In this document: one piece after another, positions 24,035 to 37,361 of the stretch
Numbering within the stretch: the first letter of the stretch is position 1
Layout: the number at the start of each line of letters is the position of its first letter
From: Candidatus Omnitrophota bacterium
GTDB taxonomy: Bacteria; CG03
DNA length: 38,231 nt
Direction: 5' to 3'
Assembly: GCA_013791745.1 (NCBI GenBank)
Contig: VMTH01000041.1
Coordinates: forward strand, 1-38,231
Notes under the pieces: model-generated
The model's input: the letters and a program-made list of their open reading frames with translations, nothing else
What the model was told of the DNA's origin: nothing
The model's database searches: none
Translations under genes and position numbers: made by a program

Positions 24035-27000
24035 TTTTCGCGGCACCTTTATTTTTCGAAAGCTCAATCTTGAAACCCATTGACTGCAGTTCCCTCACGA
24101 GCACCTGGAAAGCTTCAGGCGTCGACGGGGCTGGCATAAATCTGTCTTTCGGCTTCTCGTCTTTACCGGGCTCATCACCTATTATTGTCTCCAGCAGTTT
24201 CTGGCGGCTTTTCACATCATCGCTCTTTACGGTCAAAAACTCCCTGAGTAGATTAGCGGCGCCGTAGGCCTCGATGGCCCACACCTCCATCTCCCCGAAA
24301 CGCTGGCCGCCCATAAGGGATTTGCCTCCCACCGGCTGCCTGGTGACCATTGAGTAATGGCCGGTGGAACGGGCATGGATCTTATCCTCGGACATATGCA
24401 CAAGTTTGAGCATATAGGGGTAACCCACACTGACCTTTTCCATAAGCGGACGGCCCGTTCGGCCGTCAAAAAGGGTAAAAGCGCCGTTGGGCGGGAGTCC
24501 GGCCTTTTTCAGGTTTCCGGCCACATCGGTTTCAAAAACAGGGCTGTTAAAAGACGGGCATATAAACCTCACATTCTGTTTTTTGGCGGAGAAACCCAGG
24601 AGCGTTTCAAATATCTGGCCGATGTTCATTCTGGACGGCACGCTCAGCGGGCTGATCATCATGTCAACCGGCGTTCCGTCCGGAAGAAAAGGCATATCCT
24701 CAACCGGCAGCACTATTGATACAACGCCCTTGTTGCCGTGACGTCCGGCCATTTTATCGCCTATGGATATTTTTCTGCGGGTGGCGATGTATACCTTGAC
24801 TTTCTTGCTCACCCCCGGCGGCAGATCCGTGGCGCCCTTGGCGTCTTTAACGGCCGTATCTCTCTGCTTTTTCATCATGTCCAGTTCAAATTCATAGAAT
24901 TTCTGGATCTTTTCCACCAGTTTTTTGTGCTGGGCTGATGCAATATTCTTTTTCTCAAAATCGCGGTCCGCGTCTTTTATCTCGCCGTTCCTCATGGAGC
25001 GGAGTTCCGCACCGAGATCTTTGAATTTTTCCATGACGGCCTTGACCTTTTTCTCCCTCTGAAATTTTGTGAGCTTGGATTTTCTTTCAAAAAGCTCCAC
25101 GCCTATGACAGTCCCTCTTGTCCCCGGAGGAACGGTGAGAGACACATCTTTGAAGCGGCGGCCCTTATCTCCGAAAATACTGCGCAACAGCACCTCGTGA
25201 GGCACATAGGTTTCTTCTTCAGGAATCACTTTTCCCACCAGGATATCGCCCGGCTCCACATAGGTGCCCTCGACAACGATGCCGTTTGAATCAAGTCTGG
25301 CTATCTGAGCGGGAGAAACGCCCGGGATATCCCGCGTTATTTCTTCCGATCTGTCGTCAGCCCCGCCGACTCCGGTGTGCACTTCGGACTCGTGACGCGT
25401 GATGTGGATTGAGGTAAAGACGTCATCCTTCACCAGCCTTTCGCTGACTATTATGGCGTCCTCATAATTATAGCCTTCCCAGGAAAGATAGGCCACAAGG
25501 ACATTTTTGCCCAGGGCGAGAAGGCCGTCATCCGTGGCACAACCCCTTGTGAGGATAGCGCCTTTTTTCACTTTCTGGCCCACCGTGACCATCGGCGAGT
25601 AATTTATACAGGTGTTCTGGTTGGTCCTGAGGAATTTCAACAGCTCATAAACATCATATTGGCCGTCTTCTCTCTCTATCATTATCCTATCCGACTGCAC
25701 GCTCACAATCGTTCCGGGGTTGTCGGCGCAAACAACAGCCAAGCTGTCCACGGCTATGCTCTTTTCCATGCCCGTGGCCACAAGAGGTGCCTCGGTGGAA
25801 AGCAGCGGCACCGCCTGCCTCTGCATGTTCGCTCCCATAAGAGCTCTGTTGGCATCGTCATGTTCAATAAAAGGTATCAGCCCCGCCGAGGGACTCAATA
25901 TCTGGTTGGAAGCGACATCCGAATACTGTATTTCCTTAGAAGCGGCGAACAGAAACTCGCCGCCGCGCCGGGCCATTATGGAATTGTCGATTATGCGGCC
26001 GTTATCATCAACCTTCATTGTGGCCGGGCCTATCGTACAGCGCTCTTCCTCATCTGCCGTCATATATTCCACTTTGCCGGTAACAACGCCATTCTCAACT
26101 TTTTTATAGGGTGTTTCTAAAAGGCCGTACTGATTCACGCGGGCATACACCGACGGTGAAACAATGAGGCCTATATTCTGGCCTTCAGGGGTTTCAATAG
26201 GGCATATTTTTCCGTAATGAGAATTGTGCACGTCCCGCACCTCAAAACCGGCGCGTTTGCGGTTGAGACCGCCCGGCCCTATGGCCGAAAGCCTTCTCTT
26301 GTGAGTCAACTCCGACACAGGTGAGGTCTGATCCAAAAACTGTGAAAGCTGGGAGGTGGCGAAGAATTTGTTGATCGTGGTTATGATGGAAGTCGTGTTG
26401 ACAAGCTCCTGCGGATTTTTCACATCCTGCTTCATATTCATCCTGTCGCGCGAAACCCTGGCGAGATTTGTCAGGCCTATTTTAATCTGATTCTGCAACA
26501 GCTCTCCCACCGACCTGATCCTTCTGTTGCCGAGGTGATCTATGTCGTCCACCTTGCTCTCAAGTTTCTGGTTGAGCGCTATGACATTGTATATTACGGC
26601 CAGAATGTCCTCGTAGCAGAGCGTTCTTCTGGAAAGCGATGGCACCTTCAAGCCGAGTTTTTCGTAGGTCTTCGCCAGCCTGAGATTAAGTTTGTACCTG
26701 CCCACAAAGGACAGGTCATATCTTTTCGTGCTCTTGAAAAGCAGCGTCGAAAAAAACTCCTTCGCCGTCGCTTCGCTCGTGAATTCCTGTATCCTCAGTT
26801 TTTTGAAAAATTCCACTATCGCCTGTTTCTGTGAGCGCACGTTGTCCTTCTTCAGGGTCTCCAGTATGGCCACATTGTCCGCAGCGGAGGATTTTGTTAT
26901 AATCGTGATCTTTTTCATGCCTGCGGCGATGGCGAATTGTATAAGGTTGGAATCTATTCCACATCCTGCGTAGTACGGCACTTTCCCGTCCGCGGCAGGG

Positions 27001-27737
27001 GGAAGGGTTTTTCCGAGATAGGTTCTTTCAGGGGACTCCAGATCTATTGAGCCGGCAGGCACTTCTTCCGTTTGATAAAACCTTTCCACGATCTGGTCAT
27101 TTGTCTCAAGGCCGAGGGCGCGGAGTATCACCGTAGCGGGGAATTTTTTCCTCCTGTCTATGACGACGATCAGGGCATTGTCGTAATCAAACTCAAATTC
27201 CACCCATGCGCCGCGGTAGGGGATGATGCCGGCTGTGAATTTCTGACGGCCCAGCTGCGTCACCTCGTGAGCCGAGGCTTCCTCGAAAATCACTCCCGGC
27301 GAACGGTGGAGCTGATTCACTATCACCCTGTCGTTGCCGTTGATGATGAAATTTCCGCTTTTGGTCATATAAGGAACATTACAGAAATTGATTTCCTTCT
27401 CAAAAATGTGCGGAACGGCGCCCTGCTCTCTGTATTTTTTGAGACGCAGTTTGATTCTAACCGGGATGGAATAAGTCAGCTCTTTTTTCCTGGCTTCAAT
27501 CTCCGTCAGGGCAGGCTTGCCTATCGAATAACCGGCATACTCCAGTTCCATCCGTCCATTCGTTGAGACAATGGGAAAAATATCCTGGAACGCTCCCTCA
27601 AGACCGATGGGTTTTCTTTCGGGCTGGGGAACATCCGCCTGCAAAAAATCCTGATAGGATTTTGTCTGTATATCCAGAAAGAGCGTGGTCGAGGAAAAAT
27701 CCTTACCCTTGACCCGCTCTAATCTTATTTCCTTCAT
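24024..27737 (-). CDS. rpoB: DNA-directed RNA polymerase subunit beta
   Basis: This 1237-residue subunit has the rifampicin-region stretch [20 protein letters not shown] followed by [10 protein letters not shown]. Residues equivalent to E. coli Asp516, His526 and Ser531 are retained, while Met515 is Leu, a mild change. The later [10 protein letters not shown] and [12 protein letters not shown] motifs are also present. It is of ordinary length without the large proteobacterial insertions. Its ATG overlaps the rplL stop codon as ATGA, so the attenuator and processing spacer found between rplL and rpoB in enterobacteria cannot exist here. Confidence 0.98.
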   Translation of the reverse strand: MKEIRLERVKGKDFSSTTLFLDIQTKSYQDFLQADVPQPERKPIGLEGAFQDIFPIVSTNGRMELEYAGYSIGKPALTEIEARKKELTYSIPVRIKLRLKKYREQGAVPHIFEKEINFCNVPYMTKSGNFIINGNDRVIVNQLHRSPGVIFEEASAHEVTQLGRQKFTAGIIPYRGAWVEFEFDYDNALIVVIDRRKKFPATVILRALGLETNDQIVERFYQTEEVPAGSIDLESPERTYLGKTLPPAADGKVPYYAGCGIDSNLIQFAIAAGMKKITIITKSSAADNVAILETLKKDNVRSQKQAIVEFFKKLRIQEFTSEATAKEFFSTLLFKSTKRYDLSFVGRYKLNLRLAKTYEKLGLKVPSLSRRTLCYEDILAVIYNVIALNQKLESKVDDIDHLGNRRIRSVGELLQNQIKIGLTNLARVSRDRMNMKQDVKNPQELVNTTSIITTINKFFATSQLSQFLDQTSPVSELTHKRRLSAIGPGGLNRKRAGFEVRDVHNSHYGKICPIETPEGQNIGLIVSPSVYARVNQYGLLETPYKKVENGVVTGKVEYMTADEEERCTIGPATMKVDDNGRIIDNSIMARRGGEFLFAASKEIQYSDVASNQILSPSAGLIPFIEHDDANRALMGANMQRQAVPLLSTEAPLVATGMEKSIAVDSLAVVCADNPGTIVSVQSDRIMIEREDGQYDVYELLKFLRTNQNTCINYSPMVTVGQKVKKGAILTRGCATDDGLLALGKNVLVAYLSWEGYNYEDAIIVSERLVKDDVFTSIHITRHESEVHTGVGGADDRSEEITRDIPGVSPAQIARLDSNGIVVEGTYVEPGDILVGKVIPEEETYVPHEVLLRSIFGDKGRRFKDVSLTVPPGTRGTVIGVELFERKSKLTKFQREKKVKAVMEKFKDLGAELRSMRNGEIKDADRDFEKKNIASAQHKKLVEKIQKFYEFELDMMKKQRDTAVKDAKGATDLPPGVSKKVKVYIATRRKISIGDKMAGRHGNKGVVSIVLPVEDMPFLPDGTPVDMMISPLSVPSRMNIGQIFETLLGFSAKKQNVRFICPSFNSPVFETDVAGNLKKAGLPPNGAFTLFDGRTGRPLMEKVSVGYPYMLKLVHMSEDKIHARSTGHYSMVTRQPVGGKSLMGGQRFGEMEVWAIEAYGAANLLREFLTVKSDDVKSRQKLLETIIGDEPGKDEKPKDRFMPAPSTPEAFQVLVRELQSMGFKIELSKNKGAAKNEK

Positions 27738-28111
27738 GCTATTTCACAAGTAGCACCGACTTCTTCGAGTTTCGCCTTTATTTCTTCCGCCTTTTCTTTC
27801 GGTAGCGCCTCTCCCACTTTTTTGGGCGCGCCGTCCACTACGTCTTTCGCTTCCTTAAGGCCCAGAGACATGAGCTCTCTGACAACTTTGATGACCTGAA
27901 TTTTTTTGTCACCCACGACTTTAAGGATCACGTCAAATTCTGTTTTTTCCTCGGCTTCGGCAGCTCCCGCACCTGCTGCGGCAACAACCTGCGGAGCCGC
28001 CATCTGCGCGCTGACTCCGAATTTTTCTTCAATCGCCTTGACGAGCTCGCTGAGCTCCATGACAGTCATCTTTGAAATACCTTCAATAATCTCATCTTTG
28101 CTTATAGCCAT
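27734..28111 (-). CDS. rplL: 50S ribosomal protein L7/L12
   Basis: This 125-residue protein has an N-terminal dimerisation helix region ([19 protein letters not shown]), an alanine-rich hinge (about 37-56) and the C-terminal factor-binding domain [25 protein letters not shown]. It forms the ribosome stalk that recruits translation factors, anchored to L10 encoded just upstream. GGAGGAG lies 3-4 nt from the ATG, a strong site fitting the need for several copies per ribosome. Confidence 0.97.
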   Translation of the reverse strand: MAISKDEIIEGISKMTVMELSELVKAIEEKFGVSAQMAAPQVVAAAGAGAAEAEEKTEFDVILKVVGDKKIQVIKVVRELMSLGLKEAKDVVDGAPKKVGEALPKEKAEEIKAKLEEVGATCEIA

Positions 28112-28150
28112 TATCTCCTCCCTTCTACCATATCATCGATTTCGAAACTC

Positions 28151-28681
28151 TTAGTTTTGCTGCTCTTTCTTACGCGCGTAATCGCTCAAGGCGAAGACAA
28201 CGCCTGACAACAGCATTTTGCACACATTGTGAAAAGCGTAAAGCGGGCCCTGCGCCGCGCGCGCCACCATCGCTATGAGTGTATCCCTGTCAGGCATGGA
28301 CGCGATGCCTGAAATATCACCGGCGCTCAGCACCCGTCTGGGTCTTAAAAAACCTCCGCGCACCTTAAAATGCTCATTTTCTTTTGAGAAATCCCCAAGA
28401 GCCTTGCAGACCTCGCTGATGAGCGAGTCATCGGTAAAAACAACCGCCGTGGGTCCGTGGACGAAAGACGCTATCTGCTCCCAGTCGTCCTGCATCAGTT
28501 TTTTGAAAAGCCTGTTCTTCACGACTTCCGTGACGGCCTGCGCCCGGCCGAGGCGCATACGCAGTTCCGTCATATCCTTAACGGTCATTTTCTGAAATTC
28601 GGCGAAAATAAAAGCCCTGTTCTCTTTTACAAATTTATCCCTATTCTCCAACCACTTTTCTTTTTCAGCTCTGAGTTTCAT
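28151..28681 (-). CDS. rplJ: 50S ribosomal protein L10
   Basis: This 176-residue protein shows the L10 pattern KMTVKDMTELRMRLG, then VVKNRLFKKLM, HGPTAVVFTDD and RGGFLRPRRVLSAGDISGIASMPDRDTL. It binds 23S rRNA and the L7/L12 dimers. The gap to rplA is 13 bp, too short for the L10 autoregulatory leader seen in many bacteria. The start MKLRAEKEKW has charged residues as usual for the family. Confidence 0.95.
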   Translation of the reverse strand: MKLRAEKEKWLENRDKFVKENRAFIFAEFQKMTVKDMTELRMRLGRAQAVTEVVKNRLFKKLMQDDWEQIASFVHGPTAVVFTDDSLISEVCKALGDFSKENEHFKVRGGFLRPRRVLSAGDISGIASMPDRDTLIAMVARAAQGPLYAFHNVCKMLLSGVVFALSDYARKKEQQN

Positions 28682-28694
28682 TTTTTTCCCTCAA

Positions 28695-29369
28695 TTACGC
28701 GCTGATGCGCACACCCGGCGACATCGTCGTCGCTATAGAAACGTGTTTAATCACATTACCCGCGGGTAATGGCATTTTCGCCGATCTGACAGATTCCAAA
28801 AACGCTTTTATGTTTTCCGCGAGCTTATCATCCGCGAACGATACCTTTCCGCAGGCGGCGTGAATGTTGCCGGAAGAATCAACTTTCCATCTGAGCAACC
28901 CCGCCTTGTAATTTTTCACCGCGGCGGCGATATCCATAGTCACCGTGCCGGCTTTGGGCGTGGGCATCAGACCGCGGGGGCCTATGATCCTGGCCACCTT
29001 CGCGACATCCTTCATGCAGTCCGGGGTGGTGAGGAGTACGTCAAAATCTATCTTACCGGCCTGTATCTCGCTTATGATATCTTCTCCGCCGACTTTATCC
29101 GCGCCCGCGGCAAGAGCTTCCTCCGCCTTCACGCCTTTAGTTATCACCGCCACGCGCACGGTTTTTCCCGTGCCGGCCGGCAGAGACACGGAACCGGTGA
29201 TGCTCTGCGGTATTTTTTTCATGCCCGTGTTGAGACTTATGTGCATCTCAACGCTTTCGTCAAACTTCGCTTTTTTGAAGCTTTTAAGTACTTTCAGGCC
29301 CTCTTCAAGCGTATATACTCTGCCTTCCTCAACAGCTTTAAGCGATTCCGAATATCTTTTGTTTTTCAT
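28695..29369 (-). CDS. rplA: 50S ribosomal protein L1
   Basis: This protein is 224 residues from the ATG at 29367-29369, seven bp after the rplK stop codon. An upstream in-frame ATG would add eight residues (MKWGTDFL) lying inside rplK, unlike family members, which begin near KNKRYSESLKAVEEG. L1 landmarks include FDESVEMHISLN, LPAGTGKTVRVAV, DVLLTTPDCMKDV, LGPRGLMPTPK in the form IGPRGLMPTPKAGTVT, and SPGVRI at the end. It binds the L1 stalk of 23S rRNA near the exit site. Confidence 0.96.
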   Translation of the reverse strand: MKNKRYSESLKAVEEGRVYTLEEGLKVLKSFKKAKFDESVEMHISLNTGMKKIPQSITGSVSLPAGTGKTVRVAVITKGVKAEEALAAGADKVGGEDIISEIQAGKIDFDVLLTTPDCMKDVAKVARIIGPRGLMPTPKAGTVTMDIAAAVKNYKAGLLRWKVDSSGNIHAACGKVSFADDKLAENIKAFLESVRSAKMPLPAGNVIKHVSIATTMSPGVRISA

Positions 29370-29376
29370 AAGAAAA

Positions 29377-29811
29377 TCAGTCCCCCACTTCAATACCCAT
29401 GCTGCGGGCCGTGCCTTCCACCATCCGGCAGGCGGAATCCATGTTCTCCGTATTAAGATCGGGCAGTTTTTTCGCGGCTATTTCCCTGACCTGCGCCATA
29501 CTGAGCTTTCCCTTCTTTTCCTTATTGGGCACGCCGGAGGCTTTCGCTATACCGACAGCTTTTTTGATAAGAGAGGATATCGGAGGCACTCTTGTTATGA
29601 AAGCAAAACTCCTGTCTTCGTAAACGGATATGACCACGGGGATGAGCATTCCTGTCTCTTCCCCCTTTGTCGCTTCGTTGAACTGCTTACAGAATTCCAT
29701 GATATTGACGCCGTGCTGGCCGAGCGCGGGGCCTACCGGGGGCGCCGGGTTAGCGGCGGCGGCGGGAATCTGAAGTTTTATCTGAGCCTTTATCTTTTTT
29801 TTCTTTGCCAT
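29377..29811 (-). CDS. rplK: 50S ribosomal protein L11
   Basis: This 144-residue protein has the L11 N-terminal domain with [30 protein letters not shown] and a C-terminal rRNA-binding domain ending [10 protein letters not shown]. It forms the GTPase-associated centre with 23S rRNA. Its ATG overlaps the TAA of nusG by one base (TAATG), so the usual L1-binding control site upstream of rplK has no space unless it lies inside nusG. Confidence 0.97.
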   Translation of the reverse strand: MAKKKKIKAQIKLQIPAAAANPAPPVGPALGQHGVNIMEFCKQFNEATKGEETGMLIPVVISVYEDRSFAFITRVPPISSLIKKAVGIAKASGVPNKEKKGKLSMAQVREIAAKKLPDLNTENMDSACRMVEGTARSMGIEVGD

Positions 29812-30353
29812 TATGTTTTCTCCACTTGGTAAAATTTAAGCTCCACCGGCGTCGAGCGGCCGAATATGGACACCAGTACCCTCAGCTTGCCCTTGGCCTC
29901 GTCCACATGATCTATCTCCCCCGCAAAATTGGCGAAAGGCCCGTCAATGATCCGCACGTTGTCGTTTTTGGCGAATTGCACCGACGGCCGCGGTTTTTCC
30001 TTTTCGGATTCCGTCACCATTTCTTTGAGGTATTCCACTTCCTGCGGCTTTACGGTAAAAGGGGTCTTGCCCCCGAGAAAACCGCTCACGCCGCGGATAC
30101 CGTTGATGAACCAGAAGGTTTCCTCGTCAAGCACCATCTCTATTATGATATATCCGGGAAGTATCTTTCTGGGGCGGACGACATTCTTCTTTTTTCTGAT
30201 GTCCACCACTTTCTCTTCAGGCATTATCACCTGTCTTATCTTGGGTTCAGCGCCCTCTTCGGCATAAGAGGCTATTTTGGCCTGGAGGGCCTCGTAGACC
30301 CTCTTTTCCGAACCCACAAGGGCCTGAACAACATAGAATTTATATTCGCCCAT
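29811..30353 (-). CDS. nusG: Transcription termination/antitermination factor NusG
   Basis: This 180-residue protein has the NGN domain ([19 protein letters not shown], then [21 protein letters not shown]) and a C-terminal KOW domain ([19 protein letters not shown]). It binds RNA polymerase and couples it to Rho or the ribosome. The order secE-nusG-rplK-rplA is nearly universal and supports every call in this group. The start overlaps the secE stop codon by one base. Confidence 0.97.
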   Translation of the reverse strand: MGEYKFYVVQALVGSEKRVYEALQAKIASYAEEGAEPKIRQVIMPEEKVVDIRKKKNVVRPRKILPGYIIIEMVLDEETFWFINGIRGVSGFLGGKTPFTVKPQEVEYLKEMVTESEKEKPRPSVQFAKNDNVRIIDGPFANFAGEIDHVDEAKGKLRVLVSIFGRSTPVELKFYQVEKT

Positions 30354-30532
30354 CAGATAAATATCCCCACTATTTTCGAAATTATCAAATCAACCGCCAT
30401 AATAAAAAACGACACCGCAACCACCAAAACCAGCACGACAACAGTAAAACCCGCCACATCTCTTTTCGACGCCCACGATATACGGTCCAGTTCCGCATAC
30501 ACGCTTTTGAAAAATTTTATAACGTTGCTCAT
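30353..30532 (-). CDS. secE: Preprotein translocase subunit SecE
   Basis: This 59-residue protein, found by translating the gap, begins MSNVIKFFKSVYAELDRISW and continues ASKRDV, the conserved amphipathic helix of SecE. A single membrane segment follows (about 29-57). It is the short, one-TM form that clamps SecY in the translocon. It starts at 30532 and its TGA overlaps the ATG of nusG. A promoter lies just upstream. The usual neighbour rpmG (L33) and a tRNA-Trp gene are not present here. Confidence 0.94.
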   Translation of the reverse strand: MSNVIKFFKSVYAELDRISWASKRDVAGFTVVVLVLVVAVSFFIMAVDLIISKIVGIFI

Positions 30533-30549
30533 ACCATAAAAGGACTAAT

Positions 30550-30577
30550 GCTATAAAAACTTCCTGTGATGTGTCAA
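30550..30577 (-). promoter_or_regulatory. Sigma70-type promoter of the secE-nusG-ribosomal-rpo block
   Basis: A perfect TTGACA (30572-30577), a 16-bp spacer and TATAGC (30550-30555) on the minus strand give a start near 30543 and a leader of about 11 nt. No Shine-Dalgarno sequence is visible before the secE ATG. Confidence 0.6.
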
Positions 30578-30641
30578 GTATTTCCGCAAGGCAATTCCGG
30601 TTTTTGATAATAGCGCCGCCCCGCAGGAGAGAATTTACGGC

Positions 30642-30947
30642 CTAAGCGCCGCTTTCATGCTTGAGTTTTTTCTTATACCATTTGCCGCCGCGCTTCTCCC
30701 ACTGGGTCAGTTCCCATTTGATCATTTTTATATCCGCGCCCTGGCGCAGCTCTCTTTCTATTTTTTTGAGAACGTCAATAACAGCGGTTTCGCTGTCGGC
30801 GGACACCTTGCCGCCTTTGAATTTAAGGTCGCCTTTTATAACGACAACATCCCTTACGGTGCCGATAGAGAGGTTAGGGACATCGACCCAGTTCCTTGTC
30901 AATGTCCCTTTGACTTTGTTATTGATCTCCCAGCCTTTTGCGCCCAT
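30642..30947 (-). CDS. Small basic protein of unknown function, 101 aa
   Basis: I do not recognise this protein. It has no signal peptide or membrane segment. The first half is beta-rich (VDVPNLSIGTVRDVVVIKGDLKFKGG), vaguely like a BON domain; the second half has a helix (ETAVIDVLKKIERELRQGADI) and a strongly basic tail (GGKWYKKKLKHESGA), suggesting nucleic-acid or ribosome contact. It sits between serS and secE, where rpmG or a tRNA often lies. It has its own promoter, whose -10 ends 6 nt before the ATG, and no Shine-Dalgarno sequence. Codon use looks like that of its neighbours. Confidence 0.75.
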   Translation of the reverse strand: MGAKGWEINNKVKGTLTRNWVDVPNLSIGTVRDVVVIKGDLKFKGGKVSADSETAVIDVLKKIERELRQGADIKMIKWELTQWEKRGGKWYKKKLKHESGA

Positions 30948-30953
30948 GCTAGG

Positions 30954-30983
30954 ATTTTACCATATTTTGCGCTTTTACGGCAA
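30954..30983 (-). promoter_or_regulatory. Promoter of the 101-aa gene, leaderless layout
   Basis: TTGCCG (30978-30983), an 18-bp spacer and the extended -10 TGGTAAAAT (TAAAAT at 30954-30959) lie on the minus strand, with six bases between the -10 and the ATG. The -35 starts immediately after the serS stop codon. Confidence 0.55.
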
Positions 30984-32189
30984 CTATCCTATACTGTTTT
31001 TGCCTATGTATTGTTTCAGGCAATCGGGAAGGATGACGGCTTGCCCATCCCAGAAATTTTCGCATACGGCCGCGAAGATCCTGCCCACCGCCAGAGCCGA
31101 GCCGTTGAGGGTGTGGACAAACTCTGTTTTTCCTGAATCATTTTTGAATCTTGTCCCCGTCCGGCGGGACTGAAAATCACGGCAGTTGGAACAGGACGAA
31201 ACCTCGAGCCAGTCCCCCATGCCCTTCATCCACACTTCTATATCGTATGTTTTGGCCGCCGAAAAACCCATGTCCCCTGCGGCAAGAAGAACGATCCTGT
31301 GGACCAGGCCCAGTTTCCGCAAAAGCGAAGAAACCCTTTCCACCATTTCGTCAAGGGTTTTTTCGGAGGTTTCGGGTTTTACAAACTCAAAGATCTCCAC
31401 CTTGTTGAACTGATGATTCCTTATGAGCCCCTTCCCCAGCTTGCCCCATGAACCGGCCTCGCGCCTGAAACACGCGCTGGGAATCTGGATCTTGAGAGGG
31501 AGTTTGGCGCTATCCATGATCTTGTTCCTGAAAAGATTTCCCGCCGGCACCTCTCCGGTAGGGATGAGATAGAGATTGTCTTCAGCGACTTTATAAAGAT
31601 CGTCTTCAAACTTGGGGAGCTGTCCCGTTCCGTAAGCGCTGCGGGCCGAAACCAGGGCCGGCACCATGACCGGAGTAAAGCCGGCTTTGTCGTTCTCGTC
31701 CAGAAAAAAGTTGATGAGCGCCATTTCCAGCCTTACGCCGTCGCCTTTAAGCAGGGGCCAGAAGGAAGCGGTGATTTCCGAGGCTGTTTCAAAATCAACT
31801 ATATCAAGGAGCTTGACTATTTCCCAGTGCGGCGGGCCGTCTTTTTTCGCCGGCTCTCCTATGTTTTTTGTCACCCTGTTATTTTCCGCGTATCCGCCCG
31901 GCACATCCTCATCCGGAAGATTCGGCACCGTATCGATCAGTGCCTGAAACTCAGCATCGAGTTTTTTGAGAACATCCTCCTGTTCTTTTCTCGCGGCCTT
32001 GACCTGCCGGCCCTCATCCGGAGAAGTGACTTTTTTCTGTTTGGCCCTGAGCCCCTCTACTTCCTTGAGGATTTCGCGCCTTTGCCCGTCAACCAGAAGG
32101 ATCTTCTCGAGCAATTCTGCCTTGCAGCGTACACCCAGACGCTTTTTAAAAAGCTCCAGATCCTCCCTCAACAGCTGAATATTTATCAT
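30984..32189 (-). CDS. serS: Seryl-tRNA synthetase
   Basis: This 401-residue class II synthetase has an N-terminal coiled-coil arm (about 30-100) that contacts the long variable arm of tRNA-Ser. The catalytic core has [14 protein letters not shown], motif 2 [20 protein letters not shown] with HQFNKVE, and motif 3 [18 protein letters not shown]. Motif 2 usually reads GxDTRGLIR; here it is GKLGKGLIR. TxEVP has G in place of the more common A or S. These look like lineage variation since other contacts are kept. The ATG overlaps the gyrA stop codon as ATGA. Confidence 0.96.
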   Translation of the reverse strand: MINIQLLREDLELFKKRLGVRCKAELLEKILLVDGQRREILKEVEGLRAKQKKVTSPDEGRQVKAARKEQEDVLKKLDAEFQALIDTVPNLPDEDVPGGYAENNRVTKNIGEPAKKDGPPHWEIVKLLDIVDFETASEITASFWPLLKGDGVRLEMALINFFLDENDKAGFTPVMVPALVSARSAYGTGQLPKFEDDLYKVAEDNLYLIPTGEVPAGNLFRNKIMDSAKLPLKIQIPSACFRREAGSWGKLGKGLIRNHQFNKVEIFEFVKPETSEKTLDEMVERVSSLLRKLGLVHRIVLLAAGDMGFSAAKTYDIEVWMKGMGDWLEVSSCSNCRDFQSRRTGTRFKNDSGKTEFVHTLNGSALAVGRIFAAVCENFWDGQAVILPDCLKQYIGKNSIG

Positions 32190-34684
32190 ACGGCGATTTC
32201 TTCGTCAGAAATTATCTTGCCGGCCGAGGCTACCCTGTCTCCCTCGCCCAGTTTGATGAGCCTCACGCCCGATGTCGCCCGGCCTATCATTCTGATGTTT
32301 TTCGCTTTCTGCCTTATGGTGATGCCGCCTGTCGTTATTATCATGATCTCATCATCAATGCCGCATGAGAATATAGCGACAACCGGGCCCGTCTTGTCAT
32401 TTATTTTCATGTTGATCACGCCCTTCCCGCCGCGGCTCTGTTTTCTGTAAGCCAGGATATCCGTTCTTTTACCGTATCCTTTTTCAGATATGACAAGAAC
32501 GGCTTCTTTGGAAGAGGGTTTCTGGACGACCATCCCGACAACGCTGTCTCCCGCACCGAGCCTTATTCCCCGCACGCCGGAGGCGCTGCGGCCAACCGAC
32601 CTGACGGTTGTTTCGGAAAATCTTATGGCTTTGCCCAGCTTCGTGGCTATCACAACATCCGATTTTTCATCGGAGGGCTGAACTTTGACAAGCTTATCCC
32701 CCTCTTTCAGATTGATGGCTATGATGCCCGAAGAGCGCGGGTGGCTGTATGCGGCAACCGGTGTTTTTTTGATAAGGCCTTTTTCGGACACCATCAGAAG
32801 TGTTCCACAGGCATCAGCAAGATTTCTTATCTGGCAGAACGAATTGAACTTTTCGCTCGCTGTCTTGAATGCCAGGAAATTAACGAGGGCCTTACCCTGG
32901 GATGTCCTGGTCGCCTCGGGTATTTTCCACACCTTCAGCCAGTAGAGCTTGCCCAGATTTGTAAACACCAGAAAGGTAGCGAGATTTGAGGTGACAAAAA
33001 GATGTTCCAGATAATCCTCATCTTTTGTCTTCATCGAATTCACGCCCTTGCCGCCGCGGCCCTGAACGCGCCAGGTGGAGAGCGGCACTCTCTTGATATA
33101 ACCCTGATGGGTTATCGTCAGCGCCACCTCTGTGTCGCTTATGAGATCCTCGTCTTCTATATCCGTGTCTTCGTCGGATATTTCCGTTAAACGCTTATCG
33201 CCGTATTTTTTTCTCACCTCTTCAAGATCCTCCTTGATTATGGCGAGGATTTCTCCGGTGTCGGCAAGGATCTTTTTCAGCTTCTCTATGAGCTTGATCT
33301 TTTCTATATACTCTTCCTCCACCTTGATCCTTTCAAGGCCGGTGAGCTGATGCAGTCTCATCTCAAGAATGGCAGACGCCTGCAGCTCGCTCATTTTGAA
33401 ATTTTTGACGAGAGCATCTTTGGCGGCAGCGGGGTTTTCGGACTCCTTTATCGTCTTTATGATCTTGTCCAGGTTTTCAAGGGCTATCCTCAGTCCCTCA
33501 AGAATGTGCGCGCGCGCTTCGGCCTTGGCAAGATCGAATTTGGTGCGCCTTGTGATAACATCAATTCTGTGGTCTATGTAATAGCCGAGCATCTGCCGGA
33601 GGCTCAGCACCTTCGGCACATTGTTGACCAGCGACAGGAGTATTATGCCGAAGCTGACCGACAGCTGCGTGTGCTTGAAAAGCTGATTCAGCACAACTCC
33701 ACCTACGGCGTCTCTGGAAACATCCACAACCACGCGTACCCCGTCCTTATCGGATTCGTCCCTGAGGTTCATGATGCCTGTTATTTTCTTTTCCCTGACA
33801 AGAATGGCTATATTTTCTATCAGCCTGGCCTTGTTCACCTGATAGGGCAGCTCGGTTACCACTATTACCTCCCTGCCGCCTTTGACCTGTTCTATTTCCG
33901 CGCGGGCCTTTATTTTAAAAGAGCCCCTTCCGGTTTTATAAGCCTGCTGGATCCCGCTGCGGTTTGTGATTATAGCCGCCGTCGGAAAATCGGGAGCCGG
34001 AATGAGTTTGAAGAGTGTAGCGTCGTCAAGCTCGGGATTATCTATCAAAGCGATAGTCGCGTCCACCACTTCGCTCAGATTGTGCGGGGGGATTTTTGTG
34101 GCCATACCCACGGCGATTCCTTCCGAGCCGTTCACAAGAAGATTCGGGAAATTCGAGGGCATAACCGTCGGCTCCTGGAGTGTGGCGTCAAAATTGTCCC
34201 TAAAATCAACCGTGCCTTTGTCCAGATCCTTGAGCATCTCATCCGCTATCCTCTCAAGCTTGGCTTCCACATATCTCATGGCCGCGGGCGGGTCTCCGTC
34301 TATGGAACCCACATTGCCCTGTCCCCTGACAAGCGGATAGCGCAGTGAGAAGTGCTGCGCCATTCTTATGAGCGCGTCATAAACAGAAAGATCGCCGTGT
34401 GGATGATATTTACCCAGACATTCACCGACTATTCTGGCCGCTTTTTTGAAAGTTTTGTTGTAAGAGAGGCCGAGTTCCTTCATAGAATAAAGGATTCTCC
34501 TGTGCACGGGTTTGAGTCCGTCCCGCACATCCGGAAGAGCCCTTCCCACTATGACACTCATAGAGTAATTGATGTAGGAAGTGATCATCTCGGTTTCCAC
34601 ATTTCTCACCAGCACTTTTGAAATGTCCTGTGTCTGAGTGCCGACTTTTTCTTCTTCCACGCCTGGTTTAGTATTTTTTGCCAT
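32186..34684 (-). CDS. gyrA: DNA gyrase subunit A
   Basis: This 832-residue subunit has the breakage-reunion domain with catalytic Tyr138 ([10 protein letters not shown], equal to E. coli Tyr122) and a C-terminal DNA-wrapping beta-pinwheel. The GyrA box reads QGRGGKG (541-547; QRRGGKG in E. coli), which supports gyrase rather than topoisomerase IV. In the quinolone region [10 protein letters not shown], residue 99 is Leu where E. coli has Ser83; the Asp87 equivalent is kept. It follows gyrB by 14 bp and overlaps serS by 4 bp. Confidence 0.97.
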   Translation of the reverse strand: MAKNTKPGVEEEKVGTQTQDISKVLVRNVETEMITSYINYSMSVIVGRALPDVRDGLKPVHRRILYSMKELGLSYNKTFKKAARIVGECLGKYHPHGDLSVYDALIRMAQHFSLRYPLVRGQGNVGSIDGDPPAAMRYVEAKLERIADEMLKDLDKGTVDFRDNFDATLQEPTVMPSNFPNLLVNGSEGIAVGMATKIPPHNLSEVVDATIALIDNPELDDATLFKLIPAPDFPTAAIITNRSGIQQAYKTGRGSFKIKARAEIEQVKGGREVIVVTELPYQVNKARLIENIAILVREKKITGIMNLRDESDKDGVRVVVDVSRDAVGGVVLNQLFKHTQLSVSFGIILLSLVNNVPKVLSLRQMLGYYIDHRIDVITRRTKFDLAKAEARAHILEGLRIALENLDKIIKTIKESENPAAAKDALVKNFKMSELQASAILEMRLHQLTGLERIKVEEEYIEKIKLIEKLKKILADTGEILAIIKEDLEEVRKKYGDKRLTEISDEDTDIEDEDLISDTEVALTITHQGYIKRVPLSTWRVQGRGGKGVNSMKTKDEDYLEHLFVTSNLATFLVFTNLGKLYWLKVWKIPEATRTSQGKALVNFLAFKTASEKFNSFCQIRNLADACGTLLMVSEKGLIKKTPVAAYSHPRSSGIIAINLKEGDKLVKVQPSDEKSDVVIATKLGKAIRFSETTVRSVGRSASGVRGIRLGAGDSVVGMVVQKPSSKEAVLVISEKGYGKRTDILAYRKQSRGGKGVINMKINDKTGPVVAIFSCGIDDEIMIITTGGITIRQKAKNIRMIGRATSGVRLIKLGEGDRVASAGKIISDEEIAV

Positions 34685-34698
34685 ATCCGCCCCTTCTT

Positions 34699-37357
<2,659 letters not shown>

Positions 37358-37361
<4 letters not shown>

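Noticed and set aside
24035-24067. 11-residue extension of rpoC
   Set aside because: It is translated from within rpoB, is unconserved, and a Shine-Dalgarno site precedes the later ATG.
28860-29832. Long plus-strand open frames (198 and 295 aa) over rplA and rplK
   Set aside because: They are antisense shadows of two ribosomal protein genes.
33350-34348. 332-aa plus-strand open frame inside gyrA
   Set aside because: It is antisense to the most conserved part of GyrA and shows no domain; a shadow frame.
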